Assembly: GCF_000633935.1 (NCBI RefSeq)
Contig: NZ_KK214996.1
Coordinates: 796,746-860,745, forward strand
Direction of reading: 5' to 3'
From: Ectothiorhodospira haloalkaliphila ATCC 51935
GTDB lineage: Bacteria > Pseudomonadota > Gammaproteobacteria > Ectothiorhodospirales > Ectothiorhodospiraceae
Length of the DNA: 64,000 nt
Below the pieces are notes generated by a model. It searched no databases. It saw only the letters and a program-made list of their open reading frames with translations, and was not told the DNA's origin. Of this stretch, positions 11,000-21,218 are shown in pieces; position 1 is the first letter of the stretch, and each line of letters begins with the position of its first letter. Position numbers and translations under genes: made by a program.

Positions 11000-12307
11000 T
11001 CAGGTGCGCCTGCCAAACAAGTCGTGCTCGGAGGCCGCTTCCACCTCCACCTCCGCAAACTCACCCACAGCCAGCCCCGCACCGTCCTCCACGAACACCA
11101 GACCATCCACCTCCGGCGCGTCTGCCGCCGAACGCGCAATCGCCGTCCCCTCGGCATCGATCTCATCCACCAGCACAGTCAACGTCTGCCCCACGCGACG
11201 GCCCAGGCGGGCCTGACTGATCTCCGCCTGCACTTCCATGAAACGCGCCAGACGCTCCTCCTTCACCGCTTCGGGCACCGCGTCGGGCAAGGCATTGGCC
11301 GGCGCGCCCTCCACTGCCGAATAGGTAAAGCAACCCACCCGATCCAGCTGCGCTTCCTGAATGAAATCCAGCAACTGCTGAAAATCCGACTCCGTCTCCC
11401 CGGGGAAGCCGACGATGAAGGTGCTGCGCAGGGTCAGATCCGGACAGATCTCGCGCCAGCGATGAATCCGCTCCAGCACCCGCTCCGTGGCCGCTGGCCG
11501 GCGCATGGCCTTGAGCACCCGTGTGCTGCCATGCTGCAGGGGCACATCCAGATAGGGCAGGACGCGACCCTCGGCCATCAGCGGGATCAGATCATCCACG
11601 TGGGGATAGGGATACACATAGTGCAGGCGTACCCACACGCCCAGGCTGCCCAGGGCCTCGGCCAGGTTCTGCACATGGGTACGCAGCGGCCTGCCACCCC
11701 AGAAACCCGTGCGGTATTTCACATCCACCCCGTAAGCACTGGTGTCCTGGGAGATGACCAACAACTCGCGCACCCCGGCCTCCACCAAGCGCTCTGCCTC
11801 GGCCATCACCTCGCCCACCGGGCGACTCACCAGATCGCCCCGAAAATGCGGGATCACACAGAAACTGCAGCGATGGTTGCAGCCTTCGGAGATCTTCAGG
11901 TAGGCGTAGTGGCGCGGGGTCAGACGCACGCCCTGCGGCGGCACCAGGCTCTGATAGGGGTCGTGCGGGGCTGGCAGATGCGCGTGCACCGCGCCCATCA
12001 CCGCCTCGAAGGCATGGGGACCGGAGACCGCCAGCACCCCCGGGTGCGCAGCCCGCACCTTATCCGCATCCGCACCCAGACACCCGGTGACGATCACCCG
12101 CCCGTTCTCCGCCATGGCCTCGCCAATGGCCTCCAGAGACTCGGTGACCGCCGCATCGATGAATCCGCAGGTGTTCACCACCACCAGGTCGGCGTCCTGA
12201 TAAGTGCCGGTGATGCCATAGCCCTCCGCCCGCAATCGGGTGAGGATATGCTCGGAGTCCGACAACGCCTTGGGGCAGCCCAGGCTGACGAAACCCACCT
12301 GGGGCAT
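11000..12307 (-). CDS. rimO: Ribosomal protein uS12 methylthiotransferase
   Basis: 435 residues. A radical-SAM methylthiotransferase that modifies Asp89 of S12. The N-terminal UPF0004 cluster cysteines are C11, C47 and C76 (SLGCPK, NTCGF, GCLGA). The radical-SAM CxxxCxxC is C143/C147/C150 in [15 protein letters not shown] domain closes the C-terminus. The start at 12307 is preceded by AGGAGGTG and begins [13 protein letters not shown], as the family does; a longer in-frame extension upstream lacks support. Confidence 0.93.
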   Translation of the reverse strand: MPQVGFVSLGCPKALSDSEHILTRLRAEGYGITGTYQDADLVVVNTCGFIDAAVTESLEAIGEAMAENGRVIVTGCLGADADKVRAAHPGVLAVSGPHAFEAVMGAVHAHLPAPHDPYQSLVPPQGVRLTPRHYAYLKISEGCNHRCSFCVIPHFRGDLVSRPVGEVMAEAERLVEAGVRELLVISQDTSAYGVDVKYRTGFWGGRPLRTHVQNLAEALGSLGVWVRLHYVYPYPHVDDLIPLMAEGRVLPYLDVPLQHGSTRVLKAMRRPAATERVLERIHRWREICPDLTLRSTFIVGFPGETESDFQQLLDFIQEAQLDRVGCFTYSAVEGAPANALPDAVPEAVKEERLARFMEVQAEISQARLGRRVGQTLTVLVDEIDAEGTAIARSAADAPEVDGLVFVEDGAGLAVGEFAEVEVEAASEHDLFGRRT

Positions 12308-12548
12308 CACCTCCTGCGGGCCGCTCACGATGCCCGCCCGGTACGGATGTCCGCCAGAAGGGGCGGGCATTTATGCACACCGGGGATCAAGGGCGTCGCA
12401 GTGCATACACGCTTATCTCCCAGACCGCAACAGGTCGTGTTGAACAAATTTAACTCCAATAAAAACAGACGGTTGAAAACATGTACAAAAAATGACCGAT
12501 TTGACTCGAGCCGTGTCGGCACGCGCCCTGGAGGCACTTTACCCCAAT

Positions 12549-12583
12549 TCATCCACATAGTTATCCACAGGTTTTGTGGAAAA
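12549..12583. promoter_or_regulatory. Cluster of three DnaA-box-like 9-mers
   Basis: TTATCCACA at 12561-12569 is a perfect DnaA box. TCATCCACA (12549-12557) and, on the other strand, TTTTCCACA (12575-12583) each differ by one base. The three lie within 35 bases in the 465-base gap between rimO and rpmE. The adjacent sequence from about 12430 to 12500 is clearly A/T-rich for this genome. The gap otherwise holds only the rpmE promoter. Confidence 0.55.
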
Positions 12584-12701
12584 CAGGAGAAAATGAAGTG
12601 CCGGGGAGGATTTAGCTGCAAAGACTCAAGTCACGTTTGGAAAAAAGCGGGTAAACCGAGCGACCGATCTTCCGGGCTCATCGCCTGGCCCGGGCCGGGC
12701 C

Positions 12702-12730
12702 TTGCCACCCGAAGCGGGGTCCAGTATATT
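12702..12730 (+). promoter_or_regulatory. Sigma-70 promoter of rpmE
   Basis: TTGCCA (12702-12707) and TATATT (12725-12730), each 5 of 6 to consensus, with a 17-base spacer. It lies 42 bases before the rpmE start. Confidence 0.7.
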
Positions 12731-12772
12731 ACTCGTCTTTTTTCAGCGCTACAGGCTTTCGAGGGTGCTTGC

Positions 12773-12976
12773 ATGAAGCCGGAAATCCATCCTGATTACC
12801 ATGAAGTGAACGTGACCTGCAGTTGCGGGAATGCGTTCCAGACCCGCTCGACTCACAAAGGCGACGCCCTGAACGTGGAAGTCTGCTCTGCATGCCATCC
12901 GTTCTACACCGGCAAGCAGAAGATTCTCGACACGGCCGGGCAGGTGGACAAGTTCCGTCGCCGCTACGGTATGTAA
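12773..12976 (+). CDS. rpmE: 50S ribosomal protein bL31, zinc-binding form
   Basis: 67 residues. The four zinc-ligand cysteines are present (C16 and C18 in TCSCG, C38 and C41 in [11 protein letters not shown]), so this is the zinc-containing paralogue rather than the zinc-free YkgM form. That form is used when zinc is adequate and can act as a zinc reserve. The start ATG at 12773 follows GAGGG; it is driven by the promoter just upstream and followed closely by the secreted nuclease gene. Confidence 0.95.
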   Translation: MKPEIHPDYHEVNVTCSCGNAFQTRSTHKGDALNVEVCSACHPFYTGKQKILDTAGQVDKFRRRYGM

Positions 12977-12993
12977 TGCCGGGGGCATGCCCC

Positions 12994-13794
12994 ATGGCAA
13001 GAAGGTTCGAATGGGGCACAAGGGCGCCGTGGATCGGCGCCCTTGTTGCGTTATGCCTGGGCACTGCCCAGGCGGCCGACCTGCCCGACAGTTGTGGCGG
13101 ACCGCAGGGTCGCACCAGCCAGGGTCAGGTGGACCACGTCTATGACGGCGACACCGTACGCCTGACCAATGGCACGCGGGTGCGCCTCATCGGCCTGGAC
13201 ACGCCCGAGATCTTCTGGCGTGAACAGACCGCCGAGCCTTACGGCCACGAGGCCCGGGATGCTCTCGTGGAGTTACTGAGGGAGCACGACAACCAGGTGC
13301 TCCTGGTGCACGATGCGGAACGCAAGGACCGTTATCAACGCACCCTGGCCCACCTGTTCACACCTGACGGCCAGCCCATCACCGCCCTGATGCTGCGCCA
13401 GGGCCTGGCCACGGCCCTGACCATCCCCCCCAACGACTGGCATGTGGAGTGCTACCGGGACACCGAGGCACTCGCCCGTGGCGAGGCCCTGAGGATCTGG
13501 TCGCTGGAGCACCTGGAAGCCTTCGAGGCAGAGGAACTGCCCCGTGATGCCGAGGGCTTCCGGATCGTCACAGGAGAAGTGGTGCGCATAGGGCTGAGCC
13601 AGCGCGCCCACTGGATCAATCTTGAGGGCAATGTCGCCTTTCGCATCGACCGGGAAGACATGCAGTACTTCCCCGACCTGGATATCGACGCCCTGCGTGG
13701 CGAACAGGTGGAGGGTCGCGGCTTCGTCTACACCCACCGAGGCCAACCCCGAATCCGCATCCGGCACCCAGCGGATCTGCGCATCCTGGACTGA
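12994..13794 (+). CDS. Secreted thermonuclease-family (SNase-like) protein
   Basis: 266 residues with a Sec signal (cleavage after AQA, residue 27). The staphylococcal-nuclease OB fold is clear: DHVYDGDTVRL, RLIGLDTPE with the catalytic Arg and Glu region, and DRYQRTLAHL carrying the second Arg. A C-terminal extension (from about residue 185) may be a second OB-like domain. It should cleave nucleic acids with calcium outside the cytoplasm; the real role (nutrient scavenging or other) is unknown. It starts 17 bases after rpmE and may be cotranscribed. Confidence 0.85.
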   Translation: MARRFEWGTRAPWIGALVALCLGTAQAADLPDSCGGPQGRTSQGQVDHVYDGDTVRLTNGTRVRLIGLDTPEIFWREQTAEPYGHEARDALVELLREHDNQVLLVHDAERKDRYQRTLAHLFTPDGQPITALMLRQGLATALTIPPNDWHVECYRDTEALARGEALRIWSLEHLEAFEAEELPRDAEGFRIVTGEVVRIGLSQRAHWINLEGNVAFRIDREDMQYFPDLDIDALRGEQVEGRGFVYTHRGQPRIRIRHPADLRILD

Positions 13795-13900
13795 ACCTTA
13801 ACGTGAAAGCACCCAGGTTCAGCTACGGAAGCTCCCTATCCCCCATGGGGGACAAGGGCTGGGGATGAGGGGGTGGGGGAGGCACTGTGCCGGCCCTCGC

Positions 13901-13940
13901 CCCTCACCCCAACCCCTCTCCCCTCAGGGGAGAGGGGCTC
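13901..13940 (+). repeat. CCCTCACCCC hairpin repeat, nuclease/mdh gap
   Basis: CCCTCACCCCAACCCCTCTC then CCCTCAGGGGAGAGGGG: stem of CCCCTCTCCCC with its complement. It lies between the convergent nuclease and mdh genes. Confidence 0.7.
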
Positions 13941-13981
13941 AATATGGGGGAAAGAGGGGCGGGTCTGCCCCCCGTTTCTGA

Positions 13982-14962
13982 TCAGGGCAGCAGGTGTGCC
14001 ACCCCGTCACGCTCCTCGCGCAGTTCCTGCTCCGTGACCTGCATGCGCTCACGACTGAAATCATCGACCTCCAGCCCCTGCACGATGCTGTAGTCCCCGC
14101 CCTTGCAGGTGACCGGGAAGGAATAGATCAGACCCTTCTCGATGCCATAGCTGCCATCGGAGGGCACAGCCATGCTCACCCAGTCACCGTCCGGCGTGCC
14201 CATCACCCAGTCGCGGATGTGATCCACAGCGGAACTGCCGGCGGAAGCGGCGCTGGAGGCACCACGGGCCTTGATGATGGCGGCGCCACGCTGCTGCACG
14301 GTGGGAATGAAGTCAGACTCGTACCAGTCCCGCGGCACCAGACCGGACGCGGCATCGCCCTTCACCATGGCCTGACTGATATCCGGGTACTGGGTGGCAG
14401 AATGGTTGCCCCAGATGATCATCTTCTTGATGTCCGTCGTGGAAGCACCGGTCTTGCCCGCCAACTGCGCCAGGGCACGGTTGTGATCCAGACGGGTCAT
14501 GGCAGTGAAATTGCGCGGGTTCAGGTCCGGGGCATTGCGCTGGGCGATCAGGGAATTGGTATTGGCAGGGTTACCCACCACCAGCACCTTCACGTCGCGA
14601 CTGGCCACAGCATTCAGCGCCTTGCCCTGCTCGGAGAAGATGGCCGCATTGGCCTCCAGCAGATCCTTGCGCTCCATCCCCGGGCCACGTGGGCGAGCAC
14701 CCACCAGCAGGGCCACGTCTGCCTTGTCGAAGGCCACTTCCGGCTTGTCGGAGGTGGTGATCCCCGCCACCAGCGGGAACGCGCAGTCTTCCAGTTCCAT
14801 GACCACACCGCGCAGCGCGTCCATGGCCGGAGTGATTTCCAGCAACTGCAGGATCACCGGTTGGTCCTTGCCCAGCATGTCGCCCGAGGCGATGCGGAAC
14901 AGCAGGCTGTAGGAGATCTGGCCAGCAGCGCCGGTAACGGCGACGCGCATGGGGTTCTTCAT
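13982..14962 (-). CDS. mdh: Malate dehydrogenase (type 2, NAD-dependent)
   Basis: 326 residues, the length of the LDH-like type-2 malate dehydrogenases rather than the 312-residue E. coli form. It interconverts malate and oxaloacetate in the TCA cycle. The NAD loop is [10 protein letters not shown] (11-20), the substrate Arg loop is [20 protein letters not shown] follows, and the catalytic His lies in WGNHS. GGAGGTAGC precedes the start at 14962. Confidence 0.94.
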   Translation of the reverse strand: MKNPMRVAVTGAAGQISYSLLFRIASGDMLGKDQPVILQLLEITPAMDALRGVVMELEDCAFPLVAGITTSDKPEVAFDKADVALLVGARPRGPGMERKDLLEANAAIFSEQGKALNAVASRDVKVLVVGNPANTNSLIAQRNAPDLNPRNFTAMTRLDHNRALAQLAGKTGASTTDIKKMIIWGNHSATQYPDISQAMVKGDAASGLVPRDWYESDFIPTVQQRGAAIIKARGASSAASAGSSAVDHIRDWVMGTPDGDWVSMAVPSDGSYGIEKGLIYSFPVTCKGGDYSIVQGLEVDDFSRERMQVTEQELREERDGVAHLLP

Positions 14963-15123
14963 GAAGCTACCTCCAGTAAAGTCTTTAATAGGGTGTAAAT
15001 GCTCGATTCCGGGCGCCGCACCCTGGGGCCAGCGGCTCGGAAACGGACAAAGGATACACCTCCACCCCTTGGTTTTCCGCATGGCCTCCGATCGTGAGCC
15101 GATGCCCGGCCCATCGTGGGGGC

Positions 15124-15378
15124 CTATTTTTTGTTGTCGTCCTTGCTGCCACTCTGGGTAAAGGCCTGCCAGAACAGCTTCTGCATGGCATCCATGTTGG
15201 CCACGCCGCTCTGCATCAGCGGCTGCATCATGGCCAGGGATTCGTAACCCTGCTGCCCCTCGCGCATGCGCTTGGCGACATCCTCCATCATTTCCTTCTG
15301 AAGAGGAGCCACATCGGGCAGGCCCAGAAAGGCGCGGATTTCTTCGGGGGTGGCATCCACCTCCACATTGATCTTCAT
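15124..15378 (-). CDS. Small DUF6489-type protein
   Basis: 84 residues, predicted cytoplasmic, helical and charged, starting [15 protein letters not shown] and ending in a Lys/Asp-rich tail. It looks like the DUF6489 family found beside housekeeping genes in marine and halophilic proteobacteria; function unknown. The [13 protein letters not shown] segment is the recognisable part. AAGGAG sits 6 bases before the ATG. It lies upstream of mdh on the same strand, 161 bases away. Confidence 0.75.
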   Translation of the reverse strand: MKINVEVDATPEEIRAFLGLPDVAPLQKEMMEDVAKRMREGQQGYESLAMMQPLMQSGVANMDAMQKLFWQAFTQSGSKDDNKK

Positions 15379-15548
15379 GGAAACTCCTTCGCCTGTCAGT
15401 TGTTGCAATGCTGTGACCGGGGAGGACAAAAGTAAAGTCGCACGGCGTGTTGCCCCACCCCATGCGCACACGTTACCAAAACCTGCCCAACCGCGCAGGG
15501 GTGCCTTCAGGATGGCCCTGCTGCATCGCGGCAGGTAAACTGCGACCG

Positions 15549-16427
15549 GTGAACACACCCACCTACCTGATCGACTCCAGCATCTTCGTCTTTCGCGCCT
15601 GGTTCGCCCTGCCCGAGACCATCACCTGCCGCGACGGCCACCCGGCCAATGCAGCCCATGGCTTCGTGCGCTTCGTGCACACCCTGCTGCAAAGCGAACG
15701 ACCGGCCCGTATCGCCTTTGCATTCGATGAAAGCCGGGGCACCTCCTATCGCCATGCCCTCTACCCCGCCTACAAGGCCAACCGCCCACCGGCCCCCGAA
15801 GAACTCAAGCGCCAGTTCGGCTGGTGCCGGGAATTCGTGAATGCCCTGGGTCTGGCCCACGTATCCAGCCCCACCTTCGAAGCCGATGACCTCATTGGCA
15901 CACTCGCCGCCAGGGAACGCCAGGAAGGTCGCGCGGTCGTATTGGTCACCGGCGACAAGGACCTCTCCCAGCTCGTTCATGAGGACGACCTTTGGTGGGA
16001 CCCGCACCGCAGTCAGCGGCTCAACCCCCAGGGTATTGAAAAGCGCCTGGGGGTGCGCCCCGACCAGGTGGCGGATCAGTTGGCCCTGGCCGGAGACAAG
16101 GTGGACAACATCCCGGGCATCCCCGGTGTGGGCATGGCCACCGCGGCCCGCCTGCTGCGCCGTACCGACACCCTGGAGGCCCTGCTGGAGGACATCCCGG
16201 CCATTGCCCACATGCCCATACGCGGTGCCAAACGGCTCATGGGCCTGGTGGACACCCACCGCGACACGGTGCAACTGGCTCGTCAGCTCACAGGCATCCA
16301 CTGTGAGGCCGATCTGCCGGCAGGGTTGAACCTGGAGCGCCGGCGTCCGGATGGGGCTCGACTGGGAGACCTGATGGACCAACTGGCCCTGCCCCCGTCC
16401 CGGCGATTTGACTGGGACAGGATCTAG
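15549..16427 (+). CDS. 5'-3' exonuclease / flap endonuclease (Pol I N-domain type)
   Basis: 292 residues from a GTG start. Stand-alone 5'-3' nuclease resembling the N-terminal domain of DNA polymerase I and Xni/ExoIX. The metal-binding motifs are present: LIDSS near the start, YPAYKANRPP, EADDLIG, VTGDKDLSQLV, and the helix-hairpin-helix GDKVDNIPGIPGVG. The start is uncertain: GTG at 15549 gives the family-typical first strand (TYLIDSS) but its ribosome site is weak. It should remove RNA/DNA flaps in repair. It is divergent from the DUF6489 gene, sharing a 170-base gap with it. Confidence 0.87.
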   Translation: MNTPTYLIDSSIFVFRAWFALPETITCRDGHPANAAHGFVRFVHTLLQSERPARIAFAFDESRGTSYRHALYPAYKANRPPAPEELKRQFGWCREFVNALGLAHVSSPTFEADDLIGTLAARERQEGRAVVLVTGDKDLSQLVHEDDLWWDPHRSQRLNPQGIEKRLGVRPDQVADQLALAGDKVDNIPGIPGVGMATAARLLRRTDTLEALLEDIPAIAHMPIRGAKRLMGLVDTHRDTVQLARQLTGIHCEADLPAGLNLERRRPDGARLGDLMDQLALPPSRRFDWDRI

Positions 16428-16555
16428 ACAGGCGCCCCACCCGGAGCGGGAGCCCGTCCCTTCGGCACCCAAAGGCACGGCCCGGCAGGGGAGCCGTTCA
16501 AGGCGCCCCTTGGGTTTTGGCACAATACAGCCCCTCGTCGTCACGCGTGGAGACC

Positions 16556-17242
16556 ATGGACCTACACACCCATACCGCCAGCACCGGACAATGCACACGC
16601 CCCCTTCGCCGGGCAGTGGCGCTCGCCCTGCTGCTCACCCTGCTCTGGGCAGCCCCGGCCCACAGCCACCCCCATGCCTGGATCGACCTGCAGGTCAGCG
16701 CCGTCTTCAATGACGAGGGCCACATCACCCAACTGCGCCAGGCCTGGCTCATGGACCCCTTCTACAGCACCTTCCTGCTGGACGACATGGCCCAGGACGC
16801 CAGCGGCGACACCCAGGAAGAACAACTGGACAGCATCGCCCGGCAGATCATCAAGAACCTGAGGGATTACCACTACTTCACCGAGATTCATCATGGCGAC
16901 ACCGCCATCCAGGACGCCAGGGCGGAAAACCCCCGACTGGTTCAGAAACAGCGGCGCCTGGAACTGAGCTTCACGCTCAGCTTCGAGCAACCGCTGGACC
17001 CCGCCGATGCCCCCCTGAAGTACGCGGTGTTTGATCCCACCTACTTCATCGAGATCCTGCATGCCGAGAGCGGCGGCATCCACCTGGAGGGCGGCTCCGA
17101 GCGCTGTGACATGGACCTGCGCATCCCCCGCCCCGACCCTGCCATGGTGGCCCGGGCCGCCATGCTGGACTTCGACCAGCAGGGCGACCCCAACATGGGT
17201 AAACACTTCGCCGAACGGGTGACCATCGAATGTTCCCGCTGA
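16556..17242 (+). CDS. DUF1007 periplasmic protein (metal-uptake partner)
   Basis: 228 residues with a signal peptide (LALLLTLLWAAPAHS). The mature protein begins HPHAWIDLQV, the His-rich start typical of DUF1007. The start at 16556 follows GGAG. Its last 13 bases overlap the next gene, a NicO-type permease, so the two are translated together. Family members sit beside nickel/cobalt or zinc permeases and are thought to deliver or bind metal in the periplasm; the metal is not determined by sequence. Confidence 0.82.
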   Translation: MDLHTHTASTGQCTRPLRRAVALALLLTLLWAAPAHSHPHAWIDLQVSAVFNDEGHITQLRQAWLMDPFYSTFLLDDMAQDASGDTQEEQLDSIARQIIKNLRDYHYFTEIHHGDTAIQDARAENPRLVQKQRRLELSFTLSFEQPLDPADAPLKYAVFDPTYFIEILHAESGGIHLEGGSERCDMDLRIPRPDPAMVARAAMLDFDQQGDPNMGKHFAERVTIECSR

Positions 17243-18351
17243 TCATCCTCCTCATCGCCGCCCTGCTCATCCCCGGGCCTGCCTCAGCCTCCCCACTGAC
17301 CGGCGGCGACCCGGACCAGGAAAGCACAGAGCAGCAGGAAGCCCCGGCAGAGGCCACGGGAACCGACAGTCTCCTGGACCGCTTCGTCGCCTGGACCATC
17401 ACCCAGCAACGGGCCCTGCATCGCCAGCTGGCCGACGGCATGGAGGCCCTGCAGGATGCCCCCACGGCGGCCAATGCCGGCGCCTTGATCCTCATCAGCT
17501 TTCTCTACGGCATCTTTCACGCCGCCGGGCCCGGCCATGGCAAGGCGGTGATCACCACCTACCTGCTCACCCATCGGCAGCACATGCGCAGAGCGCTGAC
17601 CCTGTCCTTCGCCGCCGCCCTGATGCAGGGGCTTACCGCCATCATCGCCGTGGCCACCGTGCTGTTCGTCATCGGCCGCACGGCCCGGGATGCCATGGGG
17701 CAGGCACCGGCGCTGGAACAGGCCAGTTTTGCCCTGGTGGCCCTGCTGGGGGCCTGGCTCATGCTGCGGGCACTCCGACAGTTGATCCGCATCGCCCGGG
17801 AGCGACGCCGTCGCCGTGCGCCCACGCTTTCCCCCGCGGCGGGCGCCGCGCCGGTGTTCATGGCGGGGCCGTCACAGTCAGGGACGCCCGCCCCCCTCGC
17901 TCCGTCCATGAACGGCCCGTCCATGAACGGCCATGCAGCCCATCATGAACACGGCCCCCATTGCGGCTGCGCCCATCACGTGGACCCGGCCCAGGCTGCC
18001 CGTGCCGACAGCGTCTGGGCCATGCTGGCCACGGTGACAGCCGTGGGCATCCGTCCCTGTACCGGGGCCATCCTGGTCCTGGTCGTGGCCCATATCATGG
18101 GCCTGTGGACTGCCGGGATCGCTGCGGTGCTGGCCATGTCCATCGGCACGGCCATCACCGTATCCATCCTGGCCATCATGGCCGTGCAGGCCCGCACCCT
18201 GGCCACGCGACTCTCCGGCGGGCTGGGCGTCAAGACGCAGGTCGCCGCCCACGGCGTGGGCCTGCTGGGCGGGATGCTCATCCTGGGCATGGGACTGATC
18301 CTGCTCCTGGGCAGCTTCACCACCCGCGTGCCCCACCCCATGGGACTCTAG
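17230..18351 (+). CDS. NicO/RcnA-family nickel/cobalt permease
   Basis: 373 residues: a signal-like first segment, then about six membrane spans. The first conserved span has [17 protein letters not shown], the NicO signature. A long His-rich cytoplasmic or periplasmic loop ([18 protein letters not shown]) precedes the second half. The [13 protein letters not shown] motif is also diagnostic. It could import or export nickel, cobalt or another divalent metal; the coupling to DUF1007 argues for uptake. It overlaps DUF1007 by 13 bases and is followed 2 bases later by rluE. Confidence 0.85.
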   Translation: MFPLIILLIAALLIPGPASASPLTGGDPDQESTEQQEAPAEATGTDSLLDRFVAWTITQQRALHRQLADGMEALQDAPTAANAGALILISFLYGIFHAAGPGHGKAVITTYLLTHRQHMRRALTLSFAAALMQGLTAIIAVATVLFVIGRTARDAMGQAPALEQASFALVALLGAWLMLRALRQLIRIARERRRRRAPTLSPAAGAAPVFMAGPSQSGTPAPLAPSMNGPSMNGHAAHHEHGPHCGCAHHVDPAQAARADSVWAMLATVTAVGIRPCTGAILVLVVAHIMGLWTAGIAAVLAMSIGTAITVSILAIMAVQARTLATRLSGGLGVKTQVAAHGVGLLGGMLILGMGLILLLGSFTTRVPHPMGL

Positions 18352-18353
18352 CC

Positions 18354-18938
18354 ATGACCCGCTCCCGACATAAACCTCAGGACTCAGGCAAGGAGCCGAC
18401 CCGCATCATCCTGTTCAACAAGCCCTTTGACGTGCTCACCCAGTTCACTGACAAGGAGGGTCGCAAAACCCTGGCCGACTTCATCCCGGTGCCCGGCGTG
18501 TATGCCGCCGGTCGCCTGGACCGGGACAGTGAGGGCCTGTTGGTGCTTACCGACAACGGTCAGCTTCAGGCGCGCATCAGCCACCCGGATCACGCCATGA
18601 GCAAGACCTACTGGGCCCAGGTGGAGGGCATCCCGGACGACGCAGCCCTCAAGGCCCTGTGCGACGGCGTGGAATTGCGTGACGGCCTGACCCAGCCCGC
18701 CCGCGCGCGACTGATGGAAGAACCCGCCAGCCTCTGGCCCCGTGACCCACCGATCCGCGAGCGTCGTCAAATCCCCACCGCCTGGGTGGAACTCACCCTG
18801 TCGGAGGGCCGCAACCGTCAGGTCCGGCGCATGACCGCCGCCGTGGGCCATCCGACCCTGAGACTGATCCGTTACCGCGTGGGCTCATGGACGCTCGACG
18901 GCCTGGTGCCTGGGGCATGGTATGCCCTGCACCCTTGA
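18354..18938 (+). CDS. rluE: 23S rRNA pseudouridine synthase
   Basis: 194 residues, RsuA/RluB/E/F family. The catalytic Asp is in [14 protein letters not shown], with [10 protein letters not shown] at the N-terminus and [20 protein letters not shown] at the C-terminus. It lacks the S4 domain, which together with its length points to RluE (pseudouridine at position 2457). The start lies 2 bases after the permease stop, so it is probably read through from the metal-transport genes, an arrangement without evident functional meaning. Confidence 0.88.
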   Translation: MTRSRHKPQDSGKEPTRIILFNKPFDVLTQFTDKEGRKTLADFIPVPGVYAAGRLDRDSEGLLVLTDNGQLQARISHPDHAMSKTYWAQVEGIPDDAALKALCDGVELRDGLTQPARARLMEEPASLWPRDPPIRERRQIPTAWVELTLSEGRNRQVRRMTAAVGHPTLRLIRYRVGSWTLDGLVPGAWYALHP

Positions 18939-18973
18939 TCCGGCATCACCCGTGGTATCGCAGCCTCCCCCCT

Positions 18974-19046
18974 GTGGGACCGGGCCTGCCCACGCATGCG
19001 AAGGCATCCCAAGACACCGGCATTCGCGGCCAAGGGCCGCTCCCAC
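18974..19046 (+). repeat. REPIN (inverted REP pair) between rluE and slt
   Basis: A degenerate arm GTGGGACCGGGCCTGCC...GCGAA (18974-19002) faces a canonical arm TTCGCGGCC...TCCCAC (19023-19046). It fills much of the 225-base gap between two same-direction genes. Confidence 0.7.
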
Positions 19047-19163
19047 GGGGCCTCGTCATTCCAGAGGCCGCTTCCACAGTGATGTCCCTTGCAGGAACCT
19101 GCGTCACGGTCTTAGAGTCGGTCATTGAAGTGAACCGGGCACCTACCCGGAAGGGGTTTATTG

Positions 19164-21206
19164 ATGTCATCGATCCGACTGGCCGGCCTGCTCATTCCGG
19201 TCCTGCTCTTGCTGCCGGGAATGGCAGCGGCCCTCATCTCCGAGACCACCGCCGAGCGCGCCGCCTTCGAGCGCGCCGAATCGGCCCTGAACCGCGGCGA
19301 TCGCCAGGCCTTCCAGAGTGGCGTCAAGGCCCTCCAGGATTACCCCCTGCTGCCCTACCTGCTGCATGCCGATCTGAACAAACGCTTCTCGCAGCTTCGC
19401 CCCGGCGAGGTGGAGCAGTTCCTGGAGCGCTGGGGCGATACCCCCCCGGGGCGCCGCCTGCAGATCCGCTGGCTCACCCAACTGGCCCAGGATGAAGACT
19501 GGACGACCTATCGGGAACACTATCGTGAGGGGCTGGGCACCACCCTCACCTGCCACCATCACACGGCCCTGCTCAGGACAGGGCAGCGCCAGCGCGCCTT
19601 GGAGGGCGTGGAGGAACTCTGGCTGGTGGGCCGTTCCCAGCCCGATGCCTGCGACCCCATCTTCAATGCCTGGCGGGATGCAGGCCGCCTCACCCCTGAA
19701 CTGGCCTGGGGCCGCTTCAGCCTGGCCATGGAGGCAGGCCAACCCGGCCTGGCCCGGTACCTGCGCCGCTACATGCCCGAAGAGGACCGGACCTGGGCCA
19801 ACCGCTGGGTCTACCTCCACGAAGACCCGAAACGCATCAGTGACATCAACTGGCGGGCCGATACCCATCCCCGCGCCAGCGAAATCATCACCCATGCGTT
19901 CAATCGCCTCACCCGCCGGGATCCGCGCGAGGCCCTGGAGATCTGGGAAAGCTCGGATTCCGACTGGGGCCTGAGCCGCCAGGACGCCCTGGACACCCAG
20001 CGCTTCATCGCCCTGCGTCTGGCCGTGCGGGAACGCCAGGATGCCCTGCCCCACCTGGCATCCCTTTCCCATGCGGTTTTTGACGACACACTCCGGCAAT
20101 GGCAGGCCCGCGCCGCCTTGGCGGGTCAGGACTGGGAGGCCGTGGCCCGGACCATCACCCACATGTCGGCCGACAGCCGCGAAGAGGATGTCTGGCGCTA
20201 CTGGCATGCCCGTGCGCTGGAACAGATGGGCGACGACAGGAGTGCCCGTGCCCTATACGCGCAGGTGGCCGAGAGCCGCAACTTCTATGGCTTTCTTGCC
20301 GCCGACCGCATCAATGCCCCGTATCGCATCGGCCACCGCCCGCTGGACGTGGAATCCGGTCGTCTGCAGGACGTCGCCCGGAACGACACCCTGCGTCGCG
20401 CCATGGAACTGCGCGCCCTGGGGCGCCATATCGACGCTCGCCGGGAGTGGTTCCACCTGCAGAACCAACTGGAAGGCGACGACCTGGCCGCCGCTGCCAT
20501 CCTGGCTCGCAGCGTGGGCTGGCACGACCGGGCCATCTTTGCCGCGGCCCGGGCCCAGCGGTTCGACGACATCGACCTGCGCTTCCCTCTCGCGCACGCC
20601 CGACTGATCACCGAAAAGGCCTCCGCACAGGGCATCAACCCCGCCTGGGCCATGGCCGTGGCCCGTCAGGAAAGTGCCTTCATGGAAGACGCCCGCTCCC
20701 ACGCCGGCGCCCTGGGACTGATGCAGATCATGCCCGCCACCGGTCGTTCCATGGCCCCCAACGTGGGCCTGAGCATCAATCACAACCTGCAGTTGCTGGA
20801 TCCCGAAGTGAACGTGAGCATCGGAACCTATTACCTCAAGCGCAATCTGGAGGGTTTTGGCGGCCATCCCATGTTGTCCACCGCCGCCTACAACGCGGGG
20901 GCGGGCCGGGTGCGCAGCTGGCTGCCCGAGGATGCCGTGCCCGCGGATGTGTGGGCCGAGTTGATTCCCTTCCGCGAGACCCGCGACTATGTGCGCCGGG
21001 TGCTGGCCTACCAGGTGATCTACGAGGTGCGCATGGGCCTGACCCCCACCACCCTGAGCAGCCTGCTGCCCCCGGTGACGCCCCGCTCCCGCCTGAGCCA
21101 GTCGCAGATCCTGCATCAGACCCGCTGGTCCGGCGACGACAACCTGAGCCAGCCGCTGACGCAGATCTGTGATGCGCCGGGGTATACCGAGAACCCCTGT
21201 CTGTAA
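19164..21206 (+). CDS. slt: Soluble lytic murein transglycosylase
   Basis: 680 residues, slightly longer than E. coli Slt70. It has a signal peptide (LIPVLLLLPGMAAA), a long alpha-helical U/linker superhelix (to about 480), then the GH23 lysozyme-like domain with catalytic Glu near 503 (RQESAF), GALGLMQIMPATG and AYNAGAGRVRSWLP. It cleaves peptidoglycan to 1,6-anhydroMurNAc products in the periplasm, feeding the recycling route that AmgK/MurU complete. ATG at 19164 follows AAGGGG; a TTG one codon earlier is possible. Confidence 0.92.
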   Translation: MSSIRLAGLLIPVLLLLPGMAAALISETTAERAAFERAESALNRGDRQAFQSGVKALQDYPLLPYLLHADLNKRFSQLRPGEVEQFLERWGDTPPGRRLQIRWLTQLAQDEDWTTYREHYREGLGTTLTCHHHTALLRTGQRQRALEGVEELWLVGRSQPDACDPIFNAWRDAGRLTPELAWGRFSLAMEAGQPGLARYLRRYMPEEDRTWANRWVYLHEDPKRISDINWRADTHPRASEIITHAFNRLTRRDPREALEIWESSDSDWGLSRQDALDTQRFIALRLAVRERQDALPHLASLSHAVFDDTLRQWQARAALAGQDWEAVARTITHMSADSREEDVWRYWHARALEQMGDDRSARALYAQVAESRNFYGFLAADRINAPYRIGHRPLDVESGRLQDVARNDTLRRAMELRALGRHIDARREWFHLQNQLEGDDLAAAAILARSVGWHDRAIFAAARAQRFDDIDLRFPLAHARLITEKASAQGINPAWAMAVARQESAFMEDARSHAGALGLMQIMPATGRSMAPNVGLSINHNLQLLDPEVNVSIGTYYLKRNLEGFGGHPMLSTAAYNAGAGRVRSWLPEDAVPADVWAELIPFRETRDYVRRVLAYQVIYEVRMGLTPTTLSSLLPPVTPRSRLSQSQILHQTRWSGDDNLSQPLTQICDAPGYTENPCL

Positions 21207-21218
21207 GCAAGGTAGACC

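Noticed and set aside
12549..12583. Calling the DnaA-box cluster the chromosome origin
   Set aside because: No dnaA, dnaN, rpmH or gidA nearby and only three boxes; kept only as a DnaA-site candidate.
11024..12772. Open frame running through antisense rimO into rpmE
   Set aside because: Only the last 67 codons are L31; the rest is antisense to rimO and His-rich without a recognisable fold.
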